DNA from: Halalkalibacillus sediminis
GTDB taxonomy: Bacteria; Bacillota; Bacilli; Bacillales; Alkalibacillaceae
Direction of reading: 5' to 3'
Length of the DNA: 64,000 nt
NCBI RefSeq assembly: GCF_002844535.1
Contig: NZ_PJNH01000003.1
Location: 186,001-250,000, forward strand
The translations under genes and the position numbers were made by a program. Below, piece by piece: positions 8,284 to 18,706 of this stretch (its first letter is position 1; each line of letters begins with the position of its first letter). A model generated the notes under the pieces. That model was not told where the DNA came from, searched no databases, and saw only the letters and a list, made by a program, of their open reading frames with translations.

Positions 8284-9153
8284 CTAGTTCCCAGTATTTG
8301 AATCGTCGACTACTTCATTACCATCATATTTTCCGTTGCCTTTTGTTTCTGGAGTAGCAACAGGATTACCGTCTCCATCAGTAGCATTTGGTGCAATCTT
8401 GTTATTTACTTCTCCATTACCCTCAGGAGTGTCAATATGGTAACCATTCCACTGAGTAGCTTCTAAGTTAAAGTAGAAGTCGACTTCATTTGTTTGGAAT
8501 TTGTTTTGTATAAATTCTGAATAGTCTCCCCCAACTCTGTTCTGGTCATCCTTAAAAGTTATTTGAATAAATACAGCATCCTGATCATTCGGTTCAACTG
8601 GTAAACCTATTCTTGTATGGTCAGCATCTCCTGGTAATACTAAAGGTACTAAATTTATTCGTGGCGTACCATCTGTAGCTTTGAAATCATCTTTTACAGA
8701 ACTTAGATCCTCTCTGAATAAGTCCCCTAATGTTAATGTTTCTCCAGACTTAACAATATTTTCTCTAGGTTCGTGACGTGGAGATTCACCGTCTTCATTC
8801 ATAAAATCAATTTCAAATTGATCTAGGAAATCTTCCATATCCTGATTATAGCCTTGATCAGCATCAAAGTTATCTGCAGTTACATTTAATAACACTTCCT
8901 TAATAGCTAAAGAACCGACATTATTTAATTTGAAAATTCTTTGAACATTATCGCCTGGCTTCATGTTACCTAAATCAAAGTTCATGGTGTGACTAGAGTG
9001 ATTTTTTCCAACTTCTAAATCTAATGTTCCTGCTGCAAAGTGGTTATTAATTGTAGCAGTGTCGTTAAAGGCTGCGTAAGTTCCACCCCCTACTAACGAT
9101 AGACCCATTACCCCGGTCAATACTCCCATTCCAATTTTCTTCTTAATACTCAT
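8284..9153 (-). CDS. tasA: TasA/CalY family biofilm matrix fibre protein
   Basis: The main proteinaceous fibre of the biofilm matrix in bacilli. The 289-residue product has a SipW-type signal peptide (GLSLVGGGTYAAFNDTATI, cleavage near residue 28) typical of camelysin/TasA (Peptidase_M73 family). A jelly-roll-like region with DLGNMKPGDNVQR (about 61-73) and LNNVGSLAIKEVLL follows. Its acidic composition fits a salt-tolerant secreted protein. It is the last gene of tapA-sipW-tasA, with GGGAGGA before the ATG. The C-terminal 40 residues are Gly/Asn/Asp-rich and look disordered. SinR control is inferred from boxes upstream of tapA. Confidence 0.92.
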   Translation of the reverse strand: MSIKKKIGMGVLTGVMGLSLVGGGTYAAFNDTATINNHFAAGTLDLEVGKNHSSHTMNFDLGNMKPGDNVQRIFKLNNVGSLAIKEVLLNVTADNFDADQGYNQDMEDFLDQFEIDFMNEDGESPRHEPRENIVKSGETLTLGDLFREDLSSVKDDFKATDGTPRINLVPLVLPGDADHTRIGLPVEPNDQDAVFIQITFKDDQNRVGGDYSEFIQNKFQTNEVDFYFNLEATQWNGYHIDTPEGNGEVNNKIAPNATDGDGNPVATPETKGNGKYDGNEVVDDSNTGN

Positions 9154-9211
9154 AAAAAAATCCTCCCTCTCCTACCCCACCCAACATGAGGTATGTAAAT
9201 TAATTTATTTC

Positions 9212-9240
9212 ATCGCTAGACCTATAAAAGGCTAGTCGAT
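9212..9240 (-). other. Hairpin between sipW and tasA
   Basis: ATCGCTAG ... CTAG.CGAT forms an interrupted stem around a TATAA-containing loop in the 98-base sipW-tasA gap. There is no T-run, so it is more likely a transcript-processing or stability element that favours tasA than a terminator. This is an inference. Confidence 0.4.
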
Positions 9241-9250
9241 AAAAACTTGA

Positions 9251-9805
9251 TTAAATTGAATCGGATTGCACATCTTCTTTCCTTAACCTTATTGCCTGAT
9301 AAATTGATTTAATAGAGCTTAGTAATAGAATGATTCCAGGTATAATCAGTAAGGTAGCTACTCCCATAGAACTGTTTGCATAATCCATCATGTATCCTAC
9401 GAAAGGAATATTAATCGAAGAGTGAACTCCATAAACGTTTTCTGCTTGAACAGGGTTAATATCAGCACTTTCATTGTTGTCACCCTTGGTTGTATATAGA
9501 ACTCCACTATCGTTTTGGGTAACATCCATTACCCTGTGTGTTACGTAGACTCCTGGTTCAGATTGGAACATAATAACTTCCCCAACCTTTATGGAGTTTT
9601 TATCTATATTTGGATTGATTCCAATTACAGCACCCGTTTTAATCTCAGGTTCCATTGATCCGGAATAAACTACCTTTAGTTCTTGCCCAAAAATTTGCGG
9701 AGGTCCGTCTGATGACAGATTGGTAAACACTAATATTGATGTGAAAACTAGTGCTACAATTAAAAACACATTCACAACTTTGCCAATCCACTTAATTGCT
9801 TTCAT
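9251..9805 (-). CDS. sipW: ER-type signal peptidase I SipW
   Basis: Membrane signal peptidase that processes TasA and TapA. The roughly 184-residue protein has an N-terminal membrane segment (about 8-30), the catalytic Ser in SGSMEPEI (about 48), and a His in YVTHRVMD where most bacterial enzymes have Lys. This Ser-His arrangement defines the ER-type SipW class. GDNN and a C-terminal hydrophobic segment followed by a basic tail are also typical. The ATG at 9805 lies 10 bases from AGGAAGG; a GTG at 9814 would abut the ribosome binding site. It sits between tapA and tasA as in B. subtilis. Confidence 0.93.
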   Translation of the reverse strand: MKAIKWIGKVVNVFLIVALVFTSILVFTNLSSDGPPQIFGQELKVVYSGSMEPEIKTGAVIGINPNIDKNSIKVGEVIMFQSEPGVYVTHRVMDVTQNDSGVLYTTKGDNNESADINPVQAENVYGVHSSINIPFVGYMMDYANSSMGVATLLIIPGIILLLSSIKSIYQAIRLRKEDVQSDSI

Positions 9806-9838
9806 ATAATTCACACCTTCCTAACAATTGTCCACGGT

Positions 9839-10882
9839 TTATTCATCTGAATCTGTGTTTACTTTTTTGCTATTATCCGAATCTACATTTTCAACTTTAT
9901 CCGTGTCAGGACCAACATTTTCTTTTTTCGCATCTTCTTCAGCTTGATCAGATTCTTCATCAGATGTTTGGTTGTTTTCAGACTCTGTATTATCTTCAGA
10001 AACTTCTACTTGTGAATCAGATCCGCTTGTTTCTTTCTTGTCTTCTTTGCTAGAATTTTTTTTGTTCTTTTTATCTTCACCAGTAGTAACGTTCTCTTCA
10101 CCTGACTTAGAATCTTTATTGTCGGACTCATCGGCTTGTTCACTTGCGTCTTTAGTTCCGTCAGACTGTTCACGCTCTTTATCATCTACGTCATCATTTT
10201 CTTGACTCTCTTGTTGAGGTTTCTGAATACTGTTTTTTTCATCTTCTTCTTCAGAAATTTCATTTTCTACGTCCATTGTTTGCACTTCTATTTCGCTGCC
10301 TTCAAACATTTCTTCTGTTATTGTGATGGTACTACTGTAACCTCCAGAACTTTCTGATTCATTAATCGAAAGGTTCTTTCCTTTACCTTTGCCGTTTCCA
10401 TTGGCATGCTCATCTGGTCGGATGAATCTGAATTTATAATCTCCAGGTTCAATTGGTCCGTCATAAATCAATTTTGCTTTATCACCTGATTTTATTAGAG
10501 GCGTTTCGCCTTCAAAATCCTCAATTTTTTCTCCGTCTTTATATACGTAATAGATCCAACTTGATTCCATGTCACCATCACCACCATTTTTCACCCAAGC
10601 AAACAGTTCATCTAAAGTTCCTCCAACATCCATTCCATCAAAGTCGAGAGAACTGTTATCCCAATCTCCTTCACCGCAAACGTACTCACCTTTATCATTT
10701 ACATGCCAAACGCACGTTGATATGGATTCCTTAATTGTCTCTACATCATTAAACTGTGCATCCGTTCCACCTGTGCTTAGAGAAATACTTAAAAATGTAA
10801 TGTATAACACCAAGAAAGCTTTCAAAAAGATCCTACGCTGCAATTGTTTTTTTCTCATCATAGTTAATCTTCCTTTTCTCAA
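9839..10882 (-). CDS. tapA: TapA-like TasA anchoring/assembly protein with a long acidic tail
   Basis: First gene of the matrix operon. The N-terminus carries a signal anchor (LKAFLVLYITFLSISLSTGG) ending in TDAQFNDVE, the SipW-type cleavage context also seen in TasA. A folded region of about 150 residues contains two Cys (CVWHVNDKGEYVCGEGDW) and IEPGDYKFRF. From about 190 to the end the protein is low-complexity Asp/Glu/Ser/Lys sequence, longer than in B. subtilis TapA (253 residues against 347 here). The start is TTG at 10882, six bases after AGGAGGG; an ATG seven codons later is an alternative. In B. subtilis TapA tethers and seeds TasA fibres. Confidence 0.85.
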   Translation of the reverse strand: MRKGRLTMMRKKQLQRRIFLKAFLVLYITFLSISLSTGGTDAQFNDVETIKESISTCVWHVNDKGEYVCGEGDWDNSSLDFDGMDVGGTLDELFAWVKNGGDGDMESSWIYYVYKDGEKIEDFEGETPLIKSGDKAKLIYDGPIEPGDYKFRFIRPDEHANGNGKGKGKNLSINESESSGGYSSTITITEEMFEGSEIEVQTMDVENEISEEEDEKNSIQKPQQESQENDDVDDKEREQSDGTKDASEQADESDNKDSKSGEENVTTGEDKKNKKNSSKEDKKETSGSDSQVEVSEDNTESENNQTSDEESDQAEEDAKKENVGPDTDKVENVDSDNSKKVNTDSDE

Positions 10883-10906
10883 CCCAAACCCTCCTGGGAT
10901 TCATTA

Positions 10907-10922
10907 GTTCTTAAATAAGAAC
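10907..10922. promoter_or_regulatory. SinR operator, inverted pair
   Basis: GTTCTT-AAAT-AAGAAC is an inverted pair of the SinR half-site (GTTCTYT in B. subtilis). It lies in the tapA leader, between the promoter and the start codon. Confidence 0.75.
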
Positions 10923-10948
10923 AAAAAGAATCTATTAATCTATTTTTT

Positions 10949-10964
10949 GTTCTATATAAAGAAC
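10949..10964. promoter_or_regulatory. SinR operator, inverted pair at the start of transcription
   Basis: GTTCTATATAAAGAAC contains AAAGAAC (the reverse complement of GTTCTTT) facing GTTCTAT. It is immediately downstream of the inferred tapA -10 box, a repressing position. Confidence 0.78.
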
Positions 10965-10974
10965 TATGATTCAT

Positions 10975-11002
10975 AGTATAGTCATAAGAATCTACTTTGC
11001 AA
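10975..11002 (-). promoter_or_regulatory. Predicted sigma-A promoter of tapA-sipW-tasA
   Basis: On the leftward strand, TTGCAA (10997-11002) and TATACT (10975-10980) are separated by 16 bases. SinR boxes lie on both sides. Transcription would begin near 10968. Confidence 0.55.
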
Positions 11003-11022
11003 ACCTTCAAAAAAGGCCAAAT

Positions 11023-11052
11023 ATTCTAAATAAAGAACATTAATTGTTCTTT
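11023..11052. promoter_or_regulatory. SinR operator cluster upstream of the tapA promoter
   Basis: AAAGAAC (11032-11038) and GTTCTTT (11046-11052) are exact SinR half-sites in opposite orientation, and ATTCT at 11023 faces the first. With the two downstream pairs this makes at least four SinR-type sites within 150 bases. Confidence 0.75.
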
Positions 11053-11213
11053 ATAACGCATTTACTTCGATTTACTCACAATTTCTATCTTTTTTAACTT
11101 TTTTCATTTTTGCTCAGTACAAATGGATTAATCATAAAGTCTCATTATCTAAGCGCTTTCCTCACTACCTGTTAAATATATTGGATGGGGACCTGAATTA
11201 TTCCCTAAAAATG

Positions 11214-11250
11214 CACAAAAAAATAACCACCCGATTTTGAGTGGTTATTA
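11214..11250 (-). terminator. Terminator of the small SE1832-like gene
   Basis: AATAACCAC / GTGGTTATT with a loop of about 10 bases and a run of seven T on the leftward transcript, just after the stop codon at 11259. Confidence 0.85.
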
Positions 11251-11258
11251 GTCATTAT

Positions 11259-11438
11259 TTATTCTGCTTCTTGTAATTTTTTACGTACATCGGCGATTTC
11301 TTGTTCCAAACGCTTTAAATGTTGTTCAATCGGAATGGTCCGACCACCGATCGATTCCATCTTTTCTACATCGCCTTGAATTCGTATATAATCCATCTTT
11401 AAATGTTGTAGTTCTGCTTCTAATTCTGCTTTGTTCAT
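11259..11438 (-). CDS. SE1832 family small protein
   Basis: A 59-residue acidic coiled-coil protein beginning MNKAELEAELQHLKMDYIRI. The repeated heptads (ELQHLKMDY, VEKMES, HLKRLEQEI) and the central GGRTIPIEQ turn match the small SE1832-like proteins widespread in Bacilli, whose function is not known. I start it at the ATG at 11438, seven bases after GGAGTG, and not at 11462, which lacks a ribosome binding site. It has its own terminator. It lies just upstream of the matrix promoter region in the same direction, but the terminator makes co-transcription unlikely. Confidence 0.72.
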   Translation of the reverse strand: MNKAELEAELQHLKMDYIRIQGDVEKMESIGGRTIPIEQHLKRLEQEIADVRKKLQEAE

Positions 11439-11500
11439 GAAATCACTCCATTCTGTGTACATTGTAATCGAAGGAGTGGCAAAAGTTCAAGGTCGCTTAT

Positions 11501-12025
11501 CTACTGTGCGTAAAATATGAAGTTATCTAAATCTAATAGTTGGGATTTCTCTTTCCCTTTCACTTCATAATTGATTTCGAATCCTCTTAAATCGTAATCG
11601 TACCCAGGATCATGCAAAGTTATTTTCATCACTAACTTCACGTTCTCTTTATTCAGTTGGTATTCTTCAACTGAATGGTAACCATCAATGATTGCTTTCG
11701 ATTCCTCATTGACCGAATAAATGACATTTGTTTTTCTTTTCTCGTCTATAAACAAGTCAATTGAAATTTCTTCATTGTTTTCGAATTCACTGCCATCACT
11801 TTTGATGATTTTCACGTTTTGAATCACAGGAAAATCACTGCCAGTCCATTTTATGTTTTTGCCTAAATAGACAGACTCGTATTCCTTGAAAAGATTTGAG
11901 TATGCCCCAACATGGCTCATACTTTTAAACTTCCCTTGGTTACTCTGTGCTTCGACGACAAAATACCCTGTGACGCCTACAGCAAGGACAATCAACAGAA
12001 TAACCAACCTCGATATTTTATTCAT
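11501..12025 (-). CDS. Membrane-anchored or secreted protein of unknown function
   Basis: A 174-residue protein with a hydrophobic N-terminal segment (RLVILLIVLAVGVTGYFVV, about 6-24) that is either a signal peptide or a membrane anchor. The rest is polar and predicted outside the membrane, with alternating beta-type stretches (VKIIKSDG, EISIDLFID, VKLVMKITLHD, FEINYEVKG). No lipobox cysteine and no family motif was recognised. It lies between hutG and the small SE1832-like gene, in the same direction as both. It starts at an ATG with GGGGTGAAACGAGA upstream, an acceptable ribosome binding site. I do not assign a function. Confidence 0.6.
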   Translation of the reverse strand: MNKISRLVILLIVLAVGVTGYFVVEAQSNQGKFKSMSHVGAYSNLFKEYESVYLGKNIKWTGSDFPVIQNVKIIKSDGSEFENNEEISIDLFIDEKRKTNVIYSVNEESKAIIDGYHSVEEYQLNKENVKLVMKITLHDPGYDYDLRGFEINYEVKGKEKSQLLDLDNFIFYAQ

Positions 12026-12127
12026 TCTCGTTTCACCCCAAAGATGTCGCTATCTTTAAATTATATTTCTAGTGTTTATATTATATTCGACACAATGAAA
12101 TGAAATCCTTTAATTTTTTTTAATAAA

Positions 12128-14348
<2,221 letters not shown>

Positions 14349-14360
14349 TCACTCCTTCGT

Positions 14361-16019
14361 TTATTGTTTTTTCATCATTGGAATGTGTACGTCTTTTTCT
14401 TCAGCAGTCTGGTTCGCCAGTTCGTATCCTGCATCGACATGACGAGCGACGCCCATACCTGGATCTGAAGTCAATACGCGGTCCAATCGTGCTGCTGCAT
14501 CCTCTGTTCCGTCTGCGACAATAACCATTCCTGCATGAATTGAATAGCCCATACCTACTCCGCCACCGTGGTGCACGGATACCCAGCTTGCGCCATTCAC
14601 ACTGTTGATCATCGCGTTCAAGATCGGCCAGTCTGCCACTGCATCACTGCCATCTTTCATTCCTTCTGTCTCACGGTTTGGTGATGCAACCGATCCACAA
14701 TCGAGGTGGTCACGACCGATGACAATCGGTGCGGAAAGTTCGCCTGATGCCACCATTTCGTTGATGATTTTACCGAATTTCGCACGCTCGCCGTACCCTA
14801 ACCAGCAAATACGTGAAGGCAATCCTTGAAAAGAGACCTTCTCTTTCGCCATACGAATCCATTTACATAAGTGTTCGTTATGCGCAAATTCCTTTAATAG
14901 AACATCATCGATTTTATAAATATCTGCCGGATCTCCTGATAAAGCTACCCAGCGGAATGGTCCTTTCCCTTCACAAAATTGAGGACGAATGAAGGCTGGA
15001 ACGAACCCTGGGAAGTCGAAAGCTTTTTCTAATCCTTCATTGTAGGCTTCCTGTCGAATGTTATTACCGTAATCAAACGTGATAGCCCCTGCTTTTTGTA
15101 GGTCAAGCATCGCCTGGACATGCGTTTTAATACTTGCACGAGCATCTTTCAAATACTTTTCTTCGTCACTTTTTCTTAACTTCTCCCCGTCTTCTAATGA
15201 ATAGCCCGTTGGTAAATAGCCGTTCAGTGGGTCGTGCGCCGATGTCTGGTCGGTCACCAAATCAGGGATTTCATTACGATGAACCATTTCAGGCAAAATA
15301 TCTGCCGCGTTCCCTAAAAGTCCGATCGATAATGGTTCACCTTTTTCTTTCGCTTCATTAGCTAACTTCATCGCTTCATCCAAATCATTCGCTTGGCAAT
15401 CCAAATAGCGATGATCGATACGACGTTGAATACGTTTTTCATCGACTTCGATAGCTATGACGACACCGTCATTCATCGTCACCGCTAATGGTTGAGCACC
15501 ACCCATGCCACCAAGTCCAGCCGTGACAGTCAACGTTCCTTTAAGCGTTCCATCGAAATGTTGACGAGCCGCTTCAGCAAATGTTTCATACGTCCCCTGC
15601 AAAATTCCTTGTGTCCCGATGTAAATCCAGCTTCCTGCGGTCATTTGTCCGTACATCATCAAGCCCTTTTTCTCGAGCTCGCGGAAATGATCCCAGTTCG
15701 CCCAAGCAGGTACGAGATTCGAATTGGCAATCAACACTCGGGGTGCGTCTTTATGTGAAGGAAATACAGCAACAGGCTTCCCGGACTGCACGAGTAAGGT
15801 CTCGGTTTCCTCGAGATCTTTCAATGTATCGATAATGGCGTGATAACTCTCCCAGTTTCTTGCAGCTTTTCCGATCCCGCCATACACCACTAGCTCATCT
15901 GGGTTTTCAGCCACTTCAGGGTCTAGGTTGTTCATCAGCATGCGCATCGCTGCTTCCTGAATCCACCCTTTCGTCGTCAATTCACTACCTCTTGGTGCAC
16001 GAATGTTTGATTCTGTCAT
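14361..16019 (-). CDS. hutU: Urocanate hydratase
   Basis: NAD-dependent hydratase converting urocanate to imidazolonepropionate. The 552 residues match the usual length. Visible signatures include [12 protein letters not shown] (about 44-55), [16 protein letters not shown] (the nucleotide-binding glycine-rich stretch, about 166-181), [17 protein letters not shown], and [20 protein letters not shown] near the active-site region (about 440-459). AGGGGG precedes the ATG. It lies 13 bases downstream of hutH and upstream of hutI. It is cytosolic and expected to be co-regulated with the whole operon through the HutP attenuator at 17534-17594. Confidence 0.97.
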   Translation of the reverse strand: MTESNIRAPRGSELTTKGWIQEAAMRMLMNNLDPEVAENPDELVVYGGIGKAARNWESYHAIIDTLKDLEETETLLVQSGKPVAVFPSHKDAPRVLIANSNLVPAWANWDHFRELEKKGLMMYGQMTAGSWIYIGTQGILQGTYETFAEAARQHFDGTLKGTLTVTAGLGGMGGAQPLAVTMNDGVVIAIEVDEKRIQRRIDHRYLDCQANDLDEAMKLANEAKEKGEPLSIGLLGNAADILPEMVHRNEIPDLVTDQTSAHDPLNGYLPTGYSLEDGEKLRKSDEEKYLKDARASIKTHVQAMLDLQKAGAITFDYGNNIRQEAYNEGLEKAFDFPGFVPAFIRPQFCEGKGPFRWVALSGDPADIYKIDDVLLKEFAHNEHLCKWIRMAKEKVSFQGLPSRICWLGYGERAKFGKIINEMVASGELSAPIVIGRDHLDCGSVASPNRETEGMKDGSDAVADWPILNAMINSVNGASWVSVHHGGGVGMGYSIHAGMVIVADGTEDAAARLDRVLTSDPGMGVARHVDAGYELANQTAEEKDVHIPMMKKQ

Positions 16020-16032
16020 TTCAATTCCCCCT

Positions 16033-17511
16033 CTAATTTTGTGTAAGCCAATCTTGCATCATTTCAATATCTTTAGAAAAGACTCGGTCCTTCTTAATGG
16101 AAGGTACGATTTCTCGCAAAGTCTCATAATACTCTTTTGTAATAGGAGCCATTTGTTCGATTCCGCGGATTTCTACTGCCTGAAGCGCACAAATTGCTTC
16201 GACCGAAATCACACGACGCACATTGTCAATCACTTGTGACGCGTGTCTTGCCCCAATCGTCCCCATGCTTACATGATCTTCCTGATTGGCACTAGACGGG
16301 ATCGAGTCGACACTTGCTGGATGCGCCAATGTCTTATTTTCTGAAACAAGTGATGCCGCTGCATACTGCATGATCATCGCTCCTGATTGTAAACCAGGTT
16401 GCGGGCTTAAGAACGCAGGTAGGTCGTTCAATTGAGGATTCACGAGACGTTCGATTCTTCGCTCTGATATATTGGCCACCTCAGACATGCCAATCTTCAG
16501 CAGATCCATCGCAATCGCAATCGGTTGTCCGTGGAAGTTACCCCCCGATAACACCTTACCTTCTTCTGAAAAAATGAGTGGATTATCTGTTGCAGCGTTA
16601 ATTTCGATATCCAACTTATCTTTTACATAATGAAGGGTTTGCCACGAAGCTCCAAGCACTTGGGGAATACAGCGAATCGAATAAGCATCCTGAACTCGCT
16701 TCTCCCCCTGTTTGGTCGTAAGCTTGCTGTCTTTTAAATACGTACGGATTCTCTCAGCCACTTCGATCTGATCCTGGTAACCTCTTGCTTGATGAATCAA
16801 CTCGTCGAACGCATCAATGACACCTTCTAAACCTTCTATTGTCATCGCAGCAATTTTTTCAGAATGCTTCAGTATTGATTCAGCCTCTAGATAAGCCAGA
16901 GCGCCGACTGCAGTCATCGCTTGCGTTCCGTTGATCAGCGCCAATCCCTCTTTCGCTTTCAACTCAAGAGGCTTCAATTTTTCCTCATGCAAGGCTTCAG
17001 ATGCAGGCTTTTTCTGACCTTGATAAATCACTTCTCCATCGCCAAGCAATGCGAGAGCCAAATGAGATAATGGCGCCAGATCTCCGCTAGCCCCTAACGA
17101 TCCTTGTTGAGGAATCACTGGGTGGATCTGATGATTCAATAAATCGATTAGTCGCTCGATCAGCACTGGACGAACCCCTGAAAATCCTTTCAACAATGCG
17201 TTAGCTCGTAGCATGATCATCGCCCGCGTGACTGGTTCTGAAAAAGGTTCTCCGACACCACAAGCGTGTGAATGAATTAAATTCAACTGCAGCTCGTCGA
17301 TATCTTCACGTTCAATTTCAACGTCACTGAATTTACCGAACCCTGTGTTTATTCCGTAGACTACCTCATGATTTTCAACAGCGTCTTCAACTGTTTTACG
17401 ACTCTGTTTGACCTTTTCCATGCTATCCTCGGAGTAAGAAACCTCCTCACCGAGAACAGCCACTTTTTTTATATCTTCTAATGTTAAATGGTGACCATCG
17501 AGTACAACCAT
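16033..17511 (-). CDS. hutH: Histidine ammonia-lyase
   Basis: Deaminates L-histidine to trans-urocanate and ammonia, the first step of the pathway. The 492-residue protein carries the Ala-Ser-Gly triad (141-143, in [14 protein letters not shown]) that cyclises to the MIO electrophile. It also shows [24 protein letters not shown], and the substrate-binding QEDHVSMG loop. I start it at the ATG at 17511, seven bases from AAGGAGGT; an upstream ATG at 17535 would lie inside the attenuator hairpin sequence. It is the first structural gene behind the HutP-responsive terminator and 13 bases ahead of hutU. Confidence 0.97.
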   Translation of the reverse strand: MVVLDGHHLTLEDIKKVAVLGEEVSYSEDSMEKVKQSRKTVEDAVENHEVVYGINTGFGKFSDVEIEREDIDELQLNLIHSHACGVGEPFSEPVTRAMIMLRANALLKGFSGVRPVLIERLIDLLNHQIHPVIPQQGSLGASGDLAPLSHLALALLGDGEVIYQGQKKPASEALHEEKLKPLELKAKEGLALINGTQAMTAVGALAYLEAESILKHSEKIAAMTIEGLEGVIDAFDELIHQARGYQDQIEVAERIRTYLKDSKLTTKQGEKRVQDAYSIRCIPQVLGASWQTLHYVKDKLDIEINAATDNPLIFSEEGKVLSGGNFHGQPIAIAMDLLKIGMSEVANISERRIERLVNPQLNDLPAFLSPQPGLQSGAMIMQYAAASLVSENKTLAHPASVDSIPSSANQEDHVSMGTIGARHASQVIDNVRRVISVEAICALQAVEIRGIEQMAPITKEYYETLREIVPSIKKDRVFSKDIEMMQDWLTQN

Positions 17512-17533
17512 TTCATTACCTCCTTCATCCCAC

Positions 17534-17577
17534 AAAAAAAGAGGCTTATCTCCAACTACATGTTGAAAATAAGCCCC
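17534..17577 (-). terminator. hut: hut attenuator (terminator upstream of hutH)
   Basis: On the leftward transcript GGGGCTTAT ... ATAAGCCTC is followed by seven T. It lies between hutP and hutH, exactly where HutP antitermination acts in B. subtilis. The loop of 19 bases also contains a UAG and a GAG triplet. Without HutP and histidine, transcription should stop here. Confidence 0.85.
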
Positions 17578-17594
17578 CTATTGTCTAATTACTA
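17578..17594 (-). promoter_or_regulatory. hut: HutP RNA-binding site: three UAG triplets at 4-base spacing
   Basis: The leftward RNA reads UAG-N4-UAG-N4-UAG immediately before the attenuator stem. HutP is known to bind NAG triplets with regular spacing, so this is the expected antiterminator target. The match was read directly from the sequence; binding is inferred. Confidence 0.8.
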
Positions 17595-17608
17595 TGGGCA
17601 TCTTTATA

Positions 17609-18055
17609 TTAAATGTGATTAATTCCTAAACCAGATGTTTCGTGCTCCAACCCTTTGATGGGTGCACCGATCGTTCCATATAAAGCGACTGCAATCCATT
17701 CGCCTTCTTTTGAATTCGGGTATGGATAGCCACGAACGACGGAAAATCTCAGGCCGACCGTACGCATGACATCACCTAATTGAACTTGACCTCTCGTGAC
17801 GCCTTGAACCGCTTCTAATATCGCATGATATAAAGCATGCATTTCACGGTAGAGTTGGTCATCAACCAATCCGTTTCGTTTAGCGGCAGTCTCGATCGCC
17901 GAAACAACCTTTTGAAGTTCCATCGAGCCAGTCTTACCTAAACAATAACGATAGGATGTTGCTTGAACTTTTTCTTCTGCCTCTTTGATCTCATGACTAT
18001 TGGCTAATACTAACTGTAAGGCAGTCTTTCCAATTCCTGATTGTTGCTCGGTCAT
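17609..18055 (-). CDS. hutP: Histidine-responsive RNA-binding antiterminator HutP
   Basis: A 148-residue hexameric regulator that binds L-histidine and Mg2+ and then the hut leader RNA, allowing read-through into hutH. The product resembles B. subtilis HutP throughout, including [13 protein letters not shown] at the N-terminus and the histidine/metal-binding C-terminus with [15 protein letters not shown]. It is the first gene of the operon, behind a near-consensus promoter at 18089-18117. The ribosome binding site (GATGGTG) is weak, as suits a low-level regulator. The RNA target and attenuator lie just after its stop codon. Confidence 0.95.
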   Translation of the reverse strand: MTEQQSGIGKTALQLVLANSHEIKEAEEKVQATSYRYCLGKTGSMELQKVVSAIETAAKRNGLVDDQLYREMHALYHAILEAVQGVTRGQVQLGDVMRTVGLRFSVVRGYPYPNSKEGEWIAVALYGTIGAPIKGLEHETSGLGINHI

Positions 18056-18088
18056 TTTTACACCATCAATTCTCTACGTGTTATATAA

Positions 18089-18117
18089 ATTGTACTTTGT
18101 AGCCATGAAGCTGTCAA
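18089..18117 (-). promoter_or_regulatory. hut: Predicted sigma-A promoter of the hut operon
   Basis: On the leftward strand TTGACA (18112-18117) and TACAAT (18089-18094) are separated by exactly 17 bases, about 35 bases upstream of hutP. No good CcpA site overlaps it, although TGAAGCTGTCA covers part of the spacer. Confidence 0.75.
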
Positions 18118-18141
18118 TGTGATTCGGTGAGGTTTAGGCAC

Positions 18142-18170
18142 GAAAAAAGCCAGGCTCAACGTCCTGACTT
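18142..18170 (-). terminator. Terminator of the acyl-CoA thioesterase gene
   Basis: AGTCAGG ... CCTGGCT followed by TTTTTT on the leftward transcript, just after the stop codon at 18179 and before the hut promoter. Confidence 0.85.
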
Positions 18171-18178
18171 CTAGCTTC

Positions 18179-18706
18179 TTAATATTCCTCTCCCGTATTC
18201 CACGGAAGACTTGTTCCAAACTTTTTCGCTAGCATTTTCGAATCATCTCTTCTAGCTTTACGATACTCAGCACGTTTCTCTGCGCCATCATGAAGCCATT
18301 TTTCCTCTTCTGATTCTGGGTAGACTGATGGTACCTTTGTAGGTTTACCGTTCTCGTCCACAGCAACCATCGTCAAGAAGGCGGTCGTACATACTTTTCT
18401 TTTACCAGTCAATAGATTTTCCGTGATAGCTTTTACGAAGATTTCCATAGAAGTGTTATGAGTCCATGTCACGAATGCTTCAAGACAGATCGTATCCCCT
18501 TCATATACCGGGTTCAAAAAGTCGACCGAATCAGTTGAGGCGGTTACTACTGGCATGCGAGCGTGTCTTGTCGCAGCAATCGCACCTACATCATCAATGA
18601 AAGCCATCAGTCTTCCACCGAACAACGTCCCGTGACTGTTGGTATCAGGAGGTAAAACATGTGAGTTTCTTACAGTTAAAGAGTTGATACACGGTTTTGC
18701 TTTCAT
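18179..18706 (-). CDS. Hotdog-fold acyl-CoA thioesterase (YkhA-like)
   Basis: A cytosolic enzyme hydrolysing acyl-CoA to free acid and CoA. The 175-residue product has a single hotdog domain with LPPDTNSHGTLFGGRLMAFID (about 18-38, containing the conserved Asn/His-Gly and Asp) and VDFLNPVYEGDTI, the pattern of the acyl-CoA thioester hydrolase family, followed by a charged C-terminal tail. The substrate range is unknown. It has its own terminator and starts at an ATG behind GGTGAGGG. The insertion element at 18847-19538 lies in its upstream region, about 140 bases away, and could have displaced or altered its promoter. Confidence 0.88.
   Translation of the reverse strand: MKAKPCINSLTVRNSHVLPPDTNSHGTLFGGRLMAFIDDVGAIAATRHARMPVVTASTDSVDFLNPVYEGDTICLEAFVTWTHNTSMEIFVKAITENLLTGKRKVCTTAFLTMVAVDENGKPTKVPSVYPESEEEKWLHDGAEKRAEYRKARRDDSKMLAKKFGTSLPWNTGEEY

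Larger units (their letters stand above)
10883..11213. other. tapA upstream regulatory region
   Basis: An AT-rich gap of about 330 bases holding the matrix promoter and SinR boxes described separately. A partial cre-like sequence (TCTAAGCGCTTTCC, about 11146-11159) lacks the leading TG and the terminal CA. No coding frame is supported. Confidence 0.7.

Noticed and set aside
9796-10734. Several rightward frames opposite tapA rich in Ser, His and Leu
   Set aside because: They are the reverse reading of the low-complexity acidic tail and lack ribosome binding sites.
11146-11159. A cre-like sequence upstream of the tapA promoter
   Set aside because: TCTAAGCGCTTTCC lacks the leading TG and the terminal CA of the cre consensus, so it is at best a weak site.
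18105-18117. A CcpA site in the hut promoter spacer
   Set aside because: TGAAGCTGTCA is three bases too short to fit the 14-base cre pattern.
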